A stretch of DNA of 50,050 nt from Anaerovibrio slackiae (GCF_009695585.1 NZ_VUNR01000019.1:1-50050), one strand, 5' to 3'. Positions 41,755-49,862 are shown, counted from the first letter of the stretch. Numbers and translations: made by a program. The notes: generated by a model from the sequence alone, not told the origin.

Positions 41755-43620
41755 ATGCCAAAAAGACAGCACAATTTTTTCGTCATGCTAATGATAGCAG
41801 CGTTTATACAGATTTTGATATGCGGTACAGGTCTGGCAACAACAGCCTATGCGGAAATGAAAAGTCCCTTGAATCCGCCGTTTCAGGTTACGTCCCCTTT
41901 TGGCGAAATCAGCGGTGTGAGAAACCATATCCATAAAGGTGTGGATATAGGCGTGCCGACAGGCACTCCTGTTTATGCTGCTGATAGTGGCACCGTGGTA
42001 TTATCCGGCTATGATGAGGGCGGTTATGGAAATTGGATTGCCATACAGCATAACGATGGCATGGGATCTATTTATGGGCATCTGGATGAACGGCTTGTGT
42101 ATGCCGGGCAGGTTGTCAGCAGAGGGCAGCTTATTGCTTATTCAGGCAATTCCGGCCACAGCACGGGCCCGCATCTGCATTTTGAGGTAATCCAAGGAGA
42201 TGTCTTTTCCGGCACGAAGGTAGACCCAGGGCTGTATATTCCAGCTATTTTGACAGCGGAGTGCAGCGCAGATGGATATAATTCGGGAAAGCCGCCTATA
42301 ACCTTGGAAATCGCGGAAGATTTTGCCAAAGTGGTGAGGGACATTATCAATCATACAGTTGAACTGCTCACTAAGGGCATAAGCAATATCAAGGACATGA
42401 TTTACACTGTTTTTGCTATATTGCTTACCATAGATTTAGGCTGGGCAATTATCACTCGCTTTCAAACGGAAGATGGAAGATTCTGGGTTTGGCTTGTTGA
42501 GAAATTTTTCTTATATGGCTGCCTGGTTTTCATCATAACTCATTGGAGCGATACAATCAGCACCCTGGCATTAAATAGTTTTCCGGCAATCGGTGCAATT
42601 TCAGTGGGCAGCAATTTGGGGGAAGCAGGAAAATTGTTGTCAGATCCGACAGCAGTTATCCAAAAGGGCATGAGCATTGTAGCGCAGCTGATAAATGAGA
42701 TGCTGAGCATTAATTCCATGCTGGATGTGTTGATGCTTAATATAACGGCTATTTCCTGCGGTATATTTGGGATGATATTTATGATATGTTTCTTTATCAT
42801 TGGCATCCAGATTGCCAAGGCATACCTACAATTCTATTTTACAATCCTGATGAGTTTTACTGGTTTTTTGTTTTCCGGCTGGAGCTATACGCGAAAATAT
42901 GGAGCCAATGCCCTTAACGGTGTATTTGTGGCTTCCATAAATCTTATGTTTTTCTGCGTGTTTTCCGTTATGCTGACAAATACCATGCAGAATATTACAA
43001 CGGCTGAATTTATAACTCAGGTAAATAATCCGGCTTCAGCTGTCGCAACTGGTAAGATACAATCCCAGGAGCAGCTGTTGGCAGGGATGCGCAGGGTGGA
43101 ATCCTACAATGGCAATTACCACTGCGATAATGGTGTTGGGTACTATGGAGCTTATCAGGTCTGCAAGGATTATTGGGACAGCTGGTGTGATGATTATATG
43201 GCTAATCGTGGTAATGGGCCGGCCCTTGATGATGACAGCAGCTATACACGCTTTAATGGGTATGGGGAGCAGGGGACAGCTCCGGAGCCAGCAACGCACT
43301 GGCCGTGGAGTCCGCATAATCAGGATTTGGTAGCAAGTTATATCACAAGGGGGTATTATCAGGAATATGGCAGCTGGGAAGCTGCTGCCAGGGCCTGGAA
43401 CCAGGGGACAGGTGGCATGGAAAATGCAGAGGCTTACGAATATCAAAGGAAGGTTGCTGGCAGTGTGGGATTCGTGATGGAAAAGAGAGTAAATTATGTT
43501 GTTATGCTTAAGCTGCTGCTTGTTGTTATCATCTTTATGAAGATGGCTGACTGTATTTCCGGCAGATTTATGAAACAATTCGGGCAGCCGGGGTTCAGGC
43601 TGGGAAATGAGCAGGGATAA
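41755..43620 (+). CDS. Triple fusion: M23 peptidase, VirB6/TrbL-like membrane region and lysozyme-like domain
   Basis: The 621-residue protein begins with a signal peptide (about 1-33, ending TTAYAE). A LytM/M23 endopeptidase domain (about 40-160) has HKGVDIGVPTGTPVYAA and HLHFEV, so the zinc ligands are intact. Six or so transmembrane helices follow (about 205-430), including WAIITRF and a cluster ICGIFGMIFMICFFIIGIQI that resembles VirB6/TrbL. The C-terminal domain (about 440-570) has MRRVESYNGNYHCDNGVGYY and GAYQVCKDYW, like transglycosylase/lysozyme-type domains, and is Cys-rich. A last hydrophobic helix ends the protein. ATG 41755 has GGGAGG 8 bases upstream. It would couple wall cutting to a channel component in one polypeptide. 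Confidence 0.8.
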   Translation: MPKRQHNFFVMLMIAAFIQILICGTGLATTAYAEMKSPLNPPFQVTSPFGEISGVRNHIHKGVDIGVPTGTPVYAADSGTVVLSGYDEGGYGNWIAIQHNDGMGSIYGHLDERLVYAGQVVSRGQLIAYSGNSGHSTGPHLHFEVIQGDVFSGTKVDPGLYIPAILTAECSADGYNSGKPPITLEIAEDFAKVVRDIINHTVELLTKGISNIKDMIYTVFAILLTIDLGWAIITRFQTEDGRFWVWLVEKFFLYGCLVFIITHWSDTISTLALNSFPAIGAISVGSNLGEAGKLLSDPTAVIQKGMSIVAQLINEMLSINSMLDVLMLNITAISCGIFGMIFMICFFIIGIQIAKAYLQFYFTILMSFTGFLFSGWSYTRKYGANALNGVFVASINLMFFCVFSVMLTNTMQNITTAEFITQVNNPASAVATGKIQSQEQLLAGMRRVESYNGNYHCDNGVGYYGAYQVCKDYWDSWCDDYMANRGNGPALDDDSSYTRFNGYGEQGTAPEPATHWPWSPHNQDLVASYITRGYYQEYGSWEAAARAWNQGTGGMENAEAYEYQRKVAGSVGFVMEKRVNYVVMLKLLLVVIIFMKMADCISGRFMKQFGQPGFRLGNEQG

Positions 43621-43647
43621 GAGAGTTATATCGGGAGGTTTTTTATC

Positions 43648-44517
43648 ATGGCAAAGTTATCACTGAAGAAAAAAAGCTGCATAGCAGTTGCTGCTGCCTT
43701 AGTGATTGTAGGCGGCAGCGCAGTATATGCAAGGACGGTTCCAGGCTGGGATGAACCTTGGGATCCGCCAAATTATTATTCGCCTACAAGCATATCCTGG
43801 GCAGATACCAATAATCCGAGTTTTTTCTATCGTGATTTGGGCTGGCAGGGTGGCTCTGTGCTGGATCCCAAGCGGCTGGCACAGTGGGTTACTACTGTCA
43901 GCCAGTGCGTAAGCTGGCTTTCCAATGCTGAAAATATCTTGGAGTTGAAAATAATCAACAGTCTGCCAATATCTGCAGATATTTTCAACAAGGATCAGCA
44001 GATGTTAAAAAAGACTCAGACCATTACTGCGGAAGCGTATAAAAGATCCCAGGGGCAGGGAATTTTCGGTAGTGAGGATTTTAGGAAATCCAATCGCTGG
44101 AATGAAGATGAATACGAATACAGTGCAGACAAACAGGCTCAGGCAGTGGAGAATGCCACTGCCAAAATTGCTGAAACGTCGGCAGCTGCCATAGCCGATA
44201 CAGAGGAAATTAATCGGCAGCTGGATGCACTTTTGCAGCAGGCAGCTAAGGCAAAAGGAGAACGGGAATTGGCGCAAATTAACATGCAGATACAAGCGTT
44301 AAAGGATGCCGTCTGGGCGAGGCGAAATGCGTTGATGGTCAATTTAGCCAACATGAGAAGCGTTACGGAGACAGTAAAAAATAATGAACTGTTGAACACG
44401 GCCAGACAAATCAGGGAGGCGAAACTGAATATACAGGATCCATATAACAGATCGGAGCATCAGGAGAAGCTGGTGCCAAAGCCAGAACCAATTGGTTTTG
44501 TAAAATTTGAAGATTGA
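43648..44517 (+). CDS. VirB5/TrbJ-like protein (second copy)
   Basis: The 289-residue protein has a signal peptide (about 1-28: KKKSCIAVAAALVIVGGSAVYA). An aromatic N-terminal part (VPGWDEPWDPPNYYSP) is followed by a long helical region with ETSAAAIADTEEINRQLDAL and AKGERELAQINMQIQALKDA, typical of the C-terminal helices of VirB5/TrbJ. It pairs with the VirB6-like fusion just upstream, as virB5 and virB6 do in VirB operons. It differs from the VirB5 candidate at 20577, so the element may build two alternative tips or two systems. Confidence 0.72.
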   Translation: MAKLSLKKKSCIAVAAALVIVGGSAVYARTVPGWDEPWDPPNYYSPTSISWADTNNPSFFYRDLGWQGGSVLDPKRLAQWVTTVSQCVSWLSNAENILELKIINSLPISADIFNKDQQMLKKTQTITAEAYKRSQGQGIFGSEDFRKSNRWNEDEYEYSADKQAQAVENATAKIAETSAAAIADTEEINRQLDALLQQAAKAKGERELAQINMQIQALKDAVWARRNALMVNLANMRSVTETVKNNELLNTARQIREAKLNIQDPYNRSEHQEKLVPKPEPIGFVKFED

Positions 44518-44527
44518 AGATCCTGAA

Positions 44528-44560
44528 AAAGCCATCTGAAGCTGCATTTCAGATGGCTTT
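44528..44560 (+). terminator. Rho-independent terminator
   Basis: AAAGCCATCTGAA / TTCAGATGGCTTT is a perfect 13-bp stem. The T run is weak (TTT C AAATTTT). It separates virB5 copy 2 from promoter copy 8. Confidence 0.72.
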
Positions 44561-44567
44561 CAAATTT

Positions 44568-44610
44568 TGCGACAAATCACGTTTTTAAAGCGTTTTGGGC
44601 AGGATATACT
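44568..44610 (+). promoter_or_regulatory. Conserved TGCGACAAAT-N27-TANNNT promoter, copy 8
   Basis: TGCGACAAAT at 44568-44577 is followed by 27 bases and TATACT at 44605-44610. It is almost identical to copy 5 at 26258 over the whole element. Confidence 0.72.
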
Positions 44611-44647
44611 TGATACATCATAAACATATAGGAAAGAAGGTAAAAAT

Positions 44648-45565
44648 ATGGGGACTTATAGTGAGATTGCTGCAGCAATGCAGCGGAGGGATTATGAGGA
44701 AATGCTGAAGTCAGTTAGCCAACATCAGCATAAGAAGGAGCTGGAAGATTTTTTCCAGGAAGCTGATAAGCTGGTGCTTGGAGAAACAACCTCGATTGAT
44801 AGCTTAGATGTTGTAAATGGTAATTCGCCGGAGGATGTCATTGTGCTGCATTGGCCTAATTATAAGAGGTGGAGCATAGGAGAAGATGAATTTCTGAATG
44901 ATTGGTGTGACAGGTGTGGCGGTGATTATGTACGTGTCGGTAAGGAGTCAGATGATATTGTTAAAAATCTTAACATGTACGAGATTAGTGTAGGGGAGAC
45001 CACTGTAGATTGGCAGGCAGGCGATACACGTTATGATATGAAAGATGTATTAGAAAAGATAGCTCTGCAGTGTGGCGGCGCAAAGGCGATGGCAGATAAA
45101 TATGCTATTCCGGAGGAACGGCTTACATGGATGCAGCTGCAGGAAAAGTTTATGCCGGAGGACAAAAAGGCAAAAATGGCTGATGCGGTTAATTTGGCGG
45201 ATGCAGGACAACGTGGGGAATTTTTAGGTCAGATTATCGATGTTTTTGAGGATTTTTTGGAGGAACAGCAAGTTAAAGTGCCAGCTCCTGAAGGAAGTGA
45301 AATTGATGAGCAGGATAATGTACGGCTTTGTGGCAGCCATTATGATAAGCTGCATGAAGCCTTGGAAAACTTAATGGTAAACTGGCAGGTTATGCCTGGG
45401 CTGCCAAGGGAGAATAATGCGGTACTTACCCCTGGGGAACTGGCTGCTGAAATTAATTCTTTTTCCAATGAGCCTGCTGAAAAGCTGCGCATGGTGGAAA
45501 ATATCAAATCCATCGGATTTGCATTGGTGAACAAAGATAGAAATAACATAACGAGGAACAGATAA
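44648..45565 (+). CDS. Unknown protein of the conserved-promoter regulon
   Basis: The 305-residue soluble acidic protein is not recognised. It contains HWPNYKRWSIGEDEFLNDWC with a CDRCGG pair (about residues 92-97) that could bind metal, and a helical C-terminus (ELAAEINSFSNEPAEKLRMV then ENIKSIGFALV). That tail resembles the C-terminal helical segments of the ArdC-N protein at 26352 and of the 45590 protein. GAAAGAAGG precedes the ATG. It is the first gene behind promoter copy 8, so it is expected to be induced with the transfer genes. Confidence 0.62.
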   Translation: MGTYSEIAAAMQRRDYEEMLKSVSQHQHKKELEDFFQEADKLVLGETTSIDSLDVVNGNSPEDVIVLHWPNYKRWSIGEDEFLNDWCDRCGGDYVRVGKESDDIVKNLNMYEISVGETTVDWQAGDTRYDMKDVLEKIALQCGGAKAMADKYAIPEERLTWMQLQEKFMPEDKKAKMADAVNLADAGQRGEFLGQIIDVFEDFLEEQQVKVPAPEGSEIDEQDNVRLCGSHYDKLHEALENLMVNWQVMPGLPRENNAVLTPGELAAEINSFSNEPAEKLRMVENIKSIGFALVNKDRNNITRNR

Positions 45566-45589
45566 AAAGATTTTAGGAGGTAGTGTGCT

Positions 45590-46795
45590 ATGGAAAACGA
45601 AATCTATAAAAATTTACCACTTTCCCAGGGTGAGATTAATACCTGGGAAGATGTGCCGGGGTGGCAAGAGCGAAATGTGGATTTTCAGACCTTATTTCAT
45701 GATTATAAGGTAAACAAGAAGATGCTGGATGAATTTTGTACATATCCGGAGGCCTTCAAGTACCATACTGATCATAATTTCACATGGTATGAGATTAATG
45801 CGTGCAGCTACAATATTTTCTGTTATCAGCCATATGATAGTGAATATAAAGAATTGGTAGTAAAGCACTGCAATAAGGATCATTTCAATGCAGATGCTTT
45901 TTATAATAATCCTACTGTTCCATATGATTTAGGCACTAAGGCGGCCTTGCTTGAATTTGCTTCTGCTGGAAATGAATGTGCGTATTTAGAGTATGAAGGT
46001 AAATTGAGCTTGCTATCAACAGTGGAAGCAGTGGATATGGCAAAGCTGAAAGAATTTCATGATCCTGATATGAGTGAGTTTTCTTCAAGAGATTTTCTGC
46101 TGCATCAACCTTGGCATGGTGCACAGGTTTGCTGGCTCACACACAATTTGACCAATATGGACCAGCTGACATTGGAATACTTCATGAGTAAGGATTACAG
46201 TGGCTATCAGTGGGAAATATTGAAGAATATTGCAACTTATCAGTACAATTTGGATGATAAGTTTATTGAAGCTCATATAGACGAGCTTCCTTCTGAGGCT
46301 TTAGCAGCAAGAGTAAATACAGGATATATGCTTTCAGAAAATATACTGCAAAAATATGAAGACAAGCTTTGTGTATTAGATAATATAGATCGCCTGGTTA
46401 CATATCGGTATATATCGCAAGAAAGAAACTTTTCAGAGGCGTTCATTGAAAAATATAAATCCGGCCTGGAAGAAAATGGCTGGGAGTGTATTTCTGGAAA
46501 GTATAAGTTGAGCCAAAATTTTATAGAACACAACTATGATAAAATCAATTTAGAGGCGATCGAGTATAATGATACTATTCCATATTCCGTAGATGAGGTT
46601 AAGCAGTTTATCAAGAACGGCGAGAAAGCTGCCAGAATAGAGACGATTAGTGCAGTGAAAAATGACATCTTGGAGGCCCTGAGAGCTTCTGGGCTAACTT
46701 CAAAGGAGCAGTTGCAGATACTTGATAGCATTAAGAAAGAAGGCCAATCTGTGTTGTCTCAGGGGAAAATAACCGCTGTTGCGAAAAAAAGATAA
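45590..46795 (+). CDS. Unknown repeat protein, related in part to the 27550 gene product
   Basis: The 401-residue soluble protein is built of short repeats of the type LS-x-x-F/I-I-x-x-(H/Y)-x-D-x-(I/L). Examples are MLSENILQKYEDKLCVLD, NFSEAFIEKYKSGLEE and LSQNFIEHNYDKINLEAI (about residues 230-335). Similar repeats start the protein at 27550. The C-terminus (about 360-395: ILEALRASGLTSKEQLQIL) is a helical segment as in several other proteins of the window. The function is unknown. AGGAGG precedes the ATG. It is the second gene of the operon, closed by a terminator. Confidence 0.65.
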   Translation: MENEIYKNLPLSQGEINTWEDVPGWQERNVDFQTLFHDYKVNKKMLDEFCTYPEAFKYHTDHNFTWYEINACSYNIFCYQPYDSEYKELVVKHCNKDHFNADAFYNNPTVPYDLGTKAALLEFASAGNECAYLEYEGKLSLLSTVEAVDMAKLKEFHDPDMSEFSSRDFLLHQPWHGAQVCWLTHNLTNMDQLTLEYFMSKDYSGYQWEILKNIATYQYNLDDKFIEAHIDELPSEALAARVNTGYMLSENILQKYEDKLCVLDNIDRLVTYRYISQERNFSEAFIEKYKSGLEENGWECISGKYKLSQNFIEHNYDKINLEAIEYNDTIPYSVDEVKQFIKNGEKAARIETISAVKNDILEALRASGLTSKEQLQILDSIKKEGQSVLSQGKITAVAKKR

Positions 46796-46811
46796 TTATC
46801 AATATATACAG

Positions 46812-46852
46812 AAAAAGATGTTCCTATATAGCAAACAAGGAACATCTTTTTT
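46812..46852. terminator. Terminator between convergent operons
   Basis: AAAAAGATGTTCC / GGAACATCTTTTT with T runs on both strands lies between the plus-strand operon and the minus-strand genes starting with 46872-47501. Confidence 0.85.
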
Positions 46853-46871
46853 GTATTGTTATAATTCAAGT

Positions 46872-47501
46872 TTACTGACTGTTCATTTCATGAATTTTAA
46901 TCTGCGCTTCGATTTTTGCAATTTCGATTTCCATAATTTTACAGTATTGTTTTTCATATTCATTACCAAAATCATATAGCGTTTTTGTAATTGAACGAAT
47001 AGTATTTTCAAATTTTGAGTTTTCAACTCCCGATGAGATCAAATTACACAAAGAATCCAAGAAATATATAGATTTGCTTTGATAATAGTTTATAAAGTCT
47101 CTTGCTAAACGTAGTTTTGGTTCTATCATTGACTCATCACGTTCTATTTCCTTTATGATAGCTTCGGTGATTGTTTCCATCTTTTTCAGGTTTGATATTA
47201 GTTCCGTATCGGTTTGTTTATTATTGACTATATTAAGGTATTTTTTAATTAATTCATTAAATTTTGAGGTGTTTAGCAATATCGTTTTATGTAAATCTTT
47301 TAAATGAATATCTTCATTGAATATATTTTTATCAGAATTTGTCTCAATTACAGCTTCTTTAAATATTAAATTTTCGAAGCAATTGTAAATATTATAAAGA
47401 AGTCCATATACAAGCAGTATAATTGAAATAAAAAATACAATAAATATTACAATATAATCTTCTCCTTTTAATGAATTATCAGATGCTTTATTAGTCATCA
47501 T
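46872..47501 (-). CDS. Membrane-anchored protein, weakly XpaC-like, copy B
   Basis: The 209-residue protein has an N-terminal transmembrane helix (about 14-36: YIVIFIVFFISIILLVYGLL) and a helical cytoplasmic or periplasmic domain. The region TELISNLKKMETITEAI to the end is nearly identical to the same region of the gene at 47565. RLARDFINYYQSKSIYFLDSL recalls the YYLP-type core of XpaC-like proteins (5-bromo-4-chloroindolyl phosphate hydrolysis family), but this is weak. ATG 47501 is preferred over the GTG at 47510 for the AGAGGTGA site. It is last in a minus-strand run behind a PilT-like ATPase gene. Confidence 0.6.
   Translation of the reverse strand: MMTNKASDNSLKGEDYIVIFIVFFISIILLVYGLLYNIYNCFENLIFKEAVIETNSDKNIFNEDIHLKDLHKTILLNTSKFNELIKKYLNIVNNKQTDTELISNLKKMETITEAIIKEIERDESMIEPKLRLARDFINYYQSKSIYFLDSLCNLISSGVENSKFENTIRSITKTLYDFGNEYEKQYCKIMEIEIAKIEAQIKIHEMNSQ
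46908..47114. repeat. 207-bp perfect direct repeat, unit 1
   Basis: This block is identical, base for base, to 47613-47819, within the 3' parts of two paralogous genes. Sequence on both sides has diverged much further. Confidence 0.85.
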
Positions 47502-47564
47502 TATTTTCACCTCTATTTTCGATTGTGCTGATTACATATATCAAGAAGTGTAAGCAATAATACT

Positions 47565-48161
47565 TTAGTCTTTTGTATAAGTTTCGTTCATATTGATAAC
47601 CTTAATTTCAGATTCGATTTTTGCAATTTCGATTTCCATAATTTTACAGTATTGTTTTTCATATTCATTACCAAAATCATATAGCGTTTTTGTAATTGAA
47701 CGAATAGTATTTTCAAATTTTGAGTTTTCAACTCCCGATGAGATCAAATTACACAAAGAATCCAAGAAATATATAGATTTGCTTTGATAATAGTTTATAA
47801 AGTCTCTTGCTAAACGTAGCTTTTGTTTTTTCGTTGACTCATCACGTTCTACTTCATTTATGATGGCTTCGGTGATTGTTTCCATCTTTTTTAGGTTTGA
47901 TATTAACTCTGTATCGGTTGGTCCATAGTTAATCGTTTGATATTTTTTTATTAATTCATTAAATTTTGATGTGTTTATAATCATTGTTTTATAAAGCTCA
48001 TCAAAATAATTATCTTTATCTTCCTTAGATGTATTCTGCTTTACAGTATCTTTTTCTTTCTCCTTTTGTTTTTCTAAGTTTTCGGCATAAGCCATACAAA
48101 ATCCCCCAATCGACGCGAGTATTAGAAAAATAAAAAAAGTAAAAGAAAAGTCCCCGTTCAT
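47565..48161 (-). CDS. Membrane-anchored protein, weakly XpaC-like, copy A
   Basis: The 198-residue protein has an N-terminal hydrophobic segment (about 5-26: FSFTFFIFLILASIGGFCMA), a highly charged Lys/Glu/Asp linker (about 27-55), and then the helical domain shared with the next gene. Domain residues KYQTINYGPTDTELISNLKK, then LARDFINYYQSKSIYFLDSL, align without gaps to copy B. AGGAGGAC precedes the ATG. The N-terminal halves of A and B are only loosely alike, while the C-terminal halves are almost the same, so the pair looks partly homogenised. A role at the envelope near a retraction ATPase is an inference from position. Confidence 0.6.
   Translation of the reverse strand: MNGDFSFTFFIFLILASIGGFCMAYAENLEKQKEKEKDTVKQNTSKEDKDNYFDELYKTMIINTSKFNELIKKYQTINYGPTDTELISNLKKMETITEAIINEVERDESTKKQKLRLARDFINYYQSKSIYFLDSLCNLISSGVENSKFENTIRSITKTLYDFGNEYEKQYCKIMEIEIAKIESEIKVINMNETYTKD
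47613..47819. repeat. 207-bp perfect direct repeat, unit 2
   Basis: This is the partner of 46908-47114, offset by 705 bases. Recombination between the units would delete one gene and fuse the two ORFs in frame. Confidence 0.85.
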
Positions 48162-48179
48162 AATATGTCCTCCTAATTT

Positions 48180-49196
48180 TCAAATTAAATTTCTATTTTT
48201 TAGTCCGGTGACAGACTCATCCATAGTAATCATGCCATCTGCACGGTTCATAAAATCTTTTAGCCTGAAAGATTTACCGCTGCGGATGGTGTTTTTTATT
48301 GCATCCGTAACCAACATAATTTCAAAAGCGGCCACTCTGTTGTATGGGGCTGTTTCTGATGCAGGTAATAGTTTCTGTGTGACAATCGCTTTCAGGCAAT
48401 TCGCCAGCTGATTTCTTATCTCTAAATTGCGGTCGGCAGGAAAATACTGGCTAAATCTGTCAATAGCTTCCATGGTATTGCCTGCATGTAATGTTGTAAA
48501 AACTAAATGACCTGTTTCAGCTGCTTGCATAGCGGTGGAGATGGTTTCTGCATTACGCATCTCGCCTACCAGGATAATATCAGGATCCTGGCGGAGTGCC
48601 TCGATCAGCCCTTCAGCAAAATCTAATACATGGGTGCCGACTTCACGCTGAGTAACAAGTGATAGGGCAGATGAAATTTTATATTCTATAGGTTGCTCAA
48701 TGGTTATGATATGCTTTGCTTGCGTGGCAGCGATTTCATTAAGAATAGATGCGATTGTAGTGGTTTTTCCGCTGCCTGTAGGGCCGGAAATAACGACCAG
48801 GCCGTGTTCCAGCTTGGTAAAGTTTTGTATGGCAGGGGGAAGGCGTAGATCTTTCATGGTAGGTATGTTTTTCGGCAGCAGCCGTATGGCAAGATTTAAT
48901 CCCTGCAAATCCGAGTAGATATTAATACGGCAATTCATATCCATGGTACATGTAGTATCCATATTAATTGGCATCCCAATTTGATATGATTGAATCATGT
49001 GCGTTTGTATTGATGTCAAAGAAATTTCGCCAGATAGGATAAGTTCTTTTATATCTTCGTTAGAAAAAGAGTTGGTAGATGTTTTCAGGCTGCCATCAAC
49101 ACGATATACAAATTTCTGTCCAGCTTTTATGTGTATATCGCTACCATGAGCTGCTCTGCAATTTTCAATAAGTTCGGTTATCTTCATATTAATCAT
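48180..49196 (-). CDS. pilT: PilT-like pilus retraction ATPase
   Basis: The 338-residue GspE/PilT-family ATPase has an N-terminal PAS-like domain with GSDIHIKAGQ (about 18-27) and AIRLLP (103-108). Walker A is GPTGSGKT (138-145), the Asp box IITIEQPIEY (163-172), Walker B DPDIILVGEMR (204-214) and the His box HLVFTTLHAGN (230-240). In type IV pili this motor depolymerises the pilus. No assembly ATPase PilB is seen here. ATG 49196 is favoured because AGGAG (49210-49206) is then 9 bases away; TTG 49202 would be too close. With the pilin-like genes at 252 and 4821 it suggests a retractable thin pilus. Confidence 0.88.
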   Translation of the reverse strand: MINMKITELIENCRAAHGSDIHIKAGQKFVYRVDGSLKTSTNSFSNEDIKELILSGEISLTSIQTHMIQSYQIGMPINMDTTCTMDMNCRINIYSDLQGLNLAIRLLPKNIPTMKDLRLPPAIQNFTKLEHGLVVISGPTGSGKTTTIASILNEIAATQAKHIITIEQPIEYKISSALSLVTQREVGTHVLDFAEGLIEALRQDPDIILVGEMRNAETISTAMQAAETGHLVFTTLHAGNTMEAIDRFSQYFPADRNLEIRNQLANCLKAIVTQKLLPASETAPYNRVAAFEIMLVTDAIKNTIRSGKSFRLKDFMNRADGMITMDESVTGLKNRNLI

Positions 49197-49225
49197 TATC
49201 AATTACTCCTATGATTCATTAAAAA

Positions 49226-49408
49226 TTAGTTGCTTGAAAATAATATAATCAAAAAATACAGTTGCAAAAATAGAACAATACTAATGATTATATTACGTAG
49301 TGCATCAGTAATTTTATAACCTGGACATCTAAAATATTTTAATATCCACCAGACGATGTCCAGGACAATCCATAAAAAGATACTTGATATAAATTCGTTA
49401 AAGCTCAT
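49226..49408 (-). CDS. Small membrane protein of unknown function
   Basis: The 60-residue protein has two hydrophobic segments (about 8-27 and 40-58) separated by a short loop with KYFRCPGYK. No family is recognised. The start is uncertain: ATG 49408 lacks a strong Shine-Dalgarno and a GTG at 49420 is in frame. It sits just upstream of the pilT-like gene on the same strand, so it may be cotranscribed. The 157 bases between it and the next upstream gene (49409-49565) hold only very short ORFs. Confidence 0.4.
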   Translation of the reverse strand: MSFNEFISSIFLWIVLDIVWWILKYFRCPGYKITDALRNIIISIVLFLQLYFLIILFSSN

Positions 49409-49565
49409 CAAAATGCTCACTTTCTAACCATTCCATAATCCTATCAACATAGGGGTTATGCCGCAATAAATTGTCATAAAATCACCTCATCAATTACCCA
49501 AATTATTATCGCGCTAATCTCAATAGCAAACGAAATTGTTACGAGATTCTCATACACTTCATCCA

Positions 49566-49733
49566 TCATTGCGTTATTTCAGCCTCGCTTTCCAGCCACC
49601 TCTTTATATTATCAACGCAAGTTTTTTGACCACAAGAATCGTCAATACAAAACCTACAAGGATCTACTAAGTTGCTTAATATTTCTGCCAAATCTTCATT
49701 ACTCATAGTCGCTAATTTTTCTCTGTTAGTCAT
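49566..49733 (-). CDS. Small protein with four cysteines
   Basis: The 55-residue protein begins MTNREKLATMSNEDLAEIL, a start common in small phage and mobile-element proteins. It then has CRFC...CGQKTC, a likely zinc knuckle, and ends KRWLESEAEITQ. ATG 49733 is preferred over the longer frame because it overlaps the preceding stop and has AAGG and GGAG just upstream. The function is unknown; a regulator is possible. Confidence 0.5.
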   Translation of the reverse strand: MTNREKLATMSNEDLAEILSNLVDPCRFCIDDSCGQKTCVDNIKRWLESEAEITQ

Positions 49734-49821
49734 CCTTACCACGCTCCTCAAAGTAAAATTTGATTTCCATATCCGTTTCCTGGATAACATCATACGCTAA
49801 TGCCAGTTTATAAATGAACAC
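49726..49821 (-). CDS. Very small ORF coupled to the 49733 gene
   Basis: A 31-codon ORF (GTG start) encodes MFIYKLALAYDVIQETDMEI then KFYFEERGKDD and ends by overlapping the ATG of the next gene. GGAGG lies just before the GTG, but very close. The overlap suggests translational coupling, though coding capacity is uncertain at this length. Confidence 0.35.
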   Translation of the reverse strand: MFIYKLALAYDVIQETDMEIKFYFEERGKDD

Positions 49822-49862
49822 GCCTCCAAATCATTTCTTGAGCAATTTAAGTTCTACAGGGA

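Noticed and set aside
49398-49466. 22-codon minus-strand ORF (TTG start, RHNPYVDRIMEWLESEHFDEL)
   Set aside because: The sequence looks protein-like, but the start codon is weak and the Shine-Dalgarno is 14 bases away; an alternative 17-codon frame fits the site equally well. Too short to decide.
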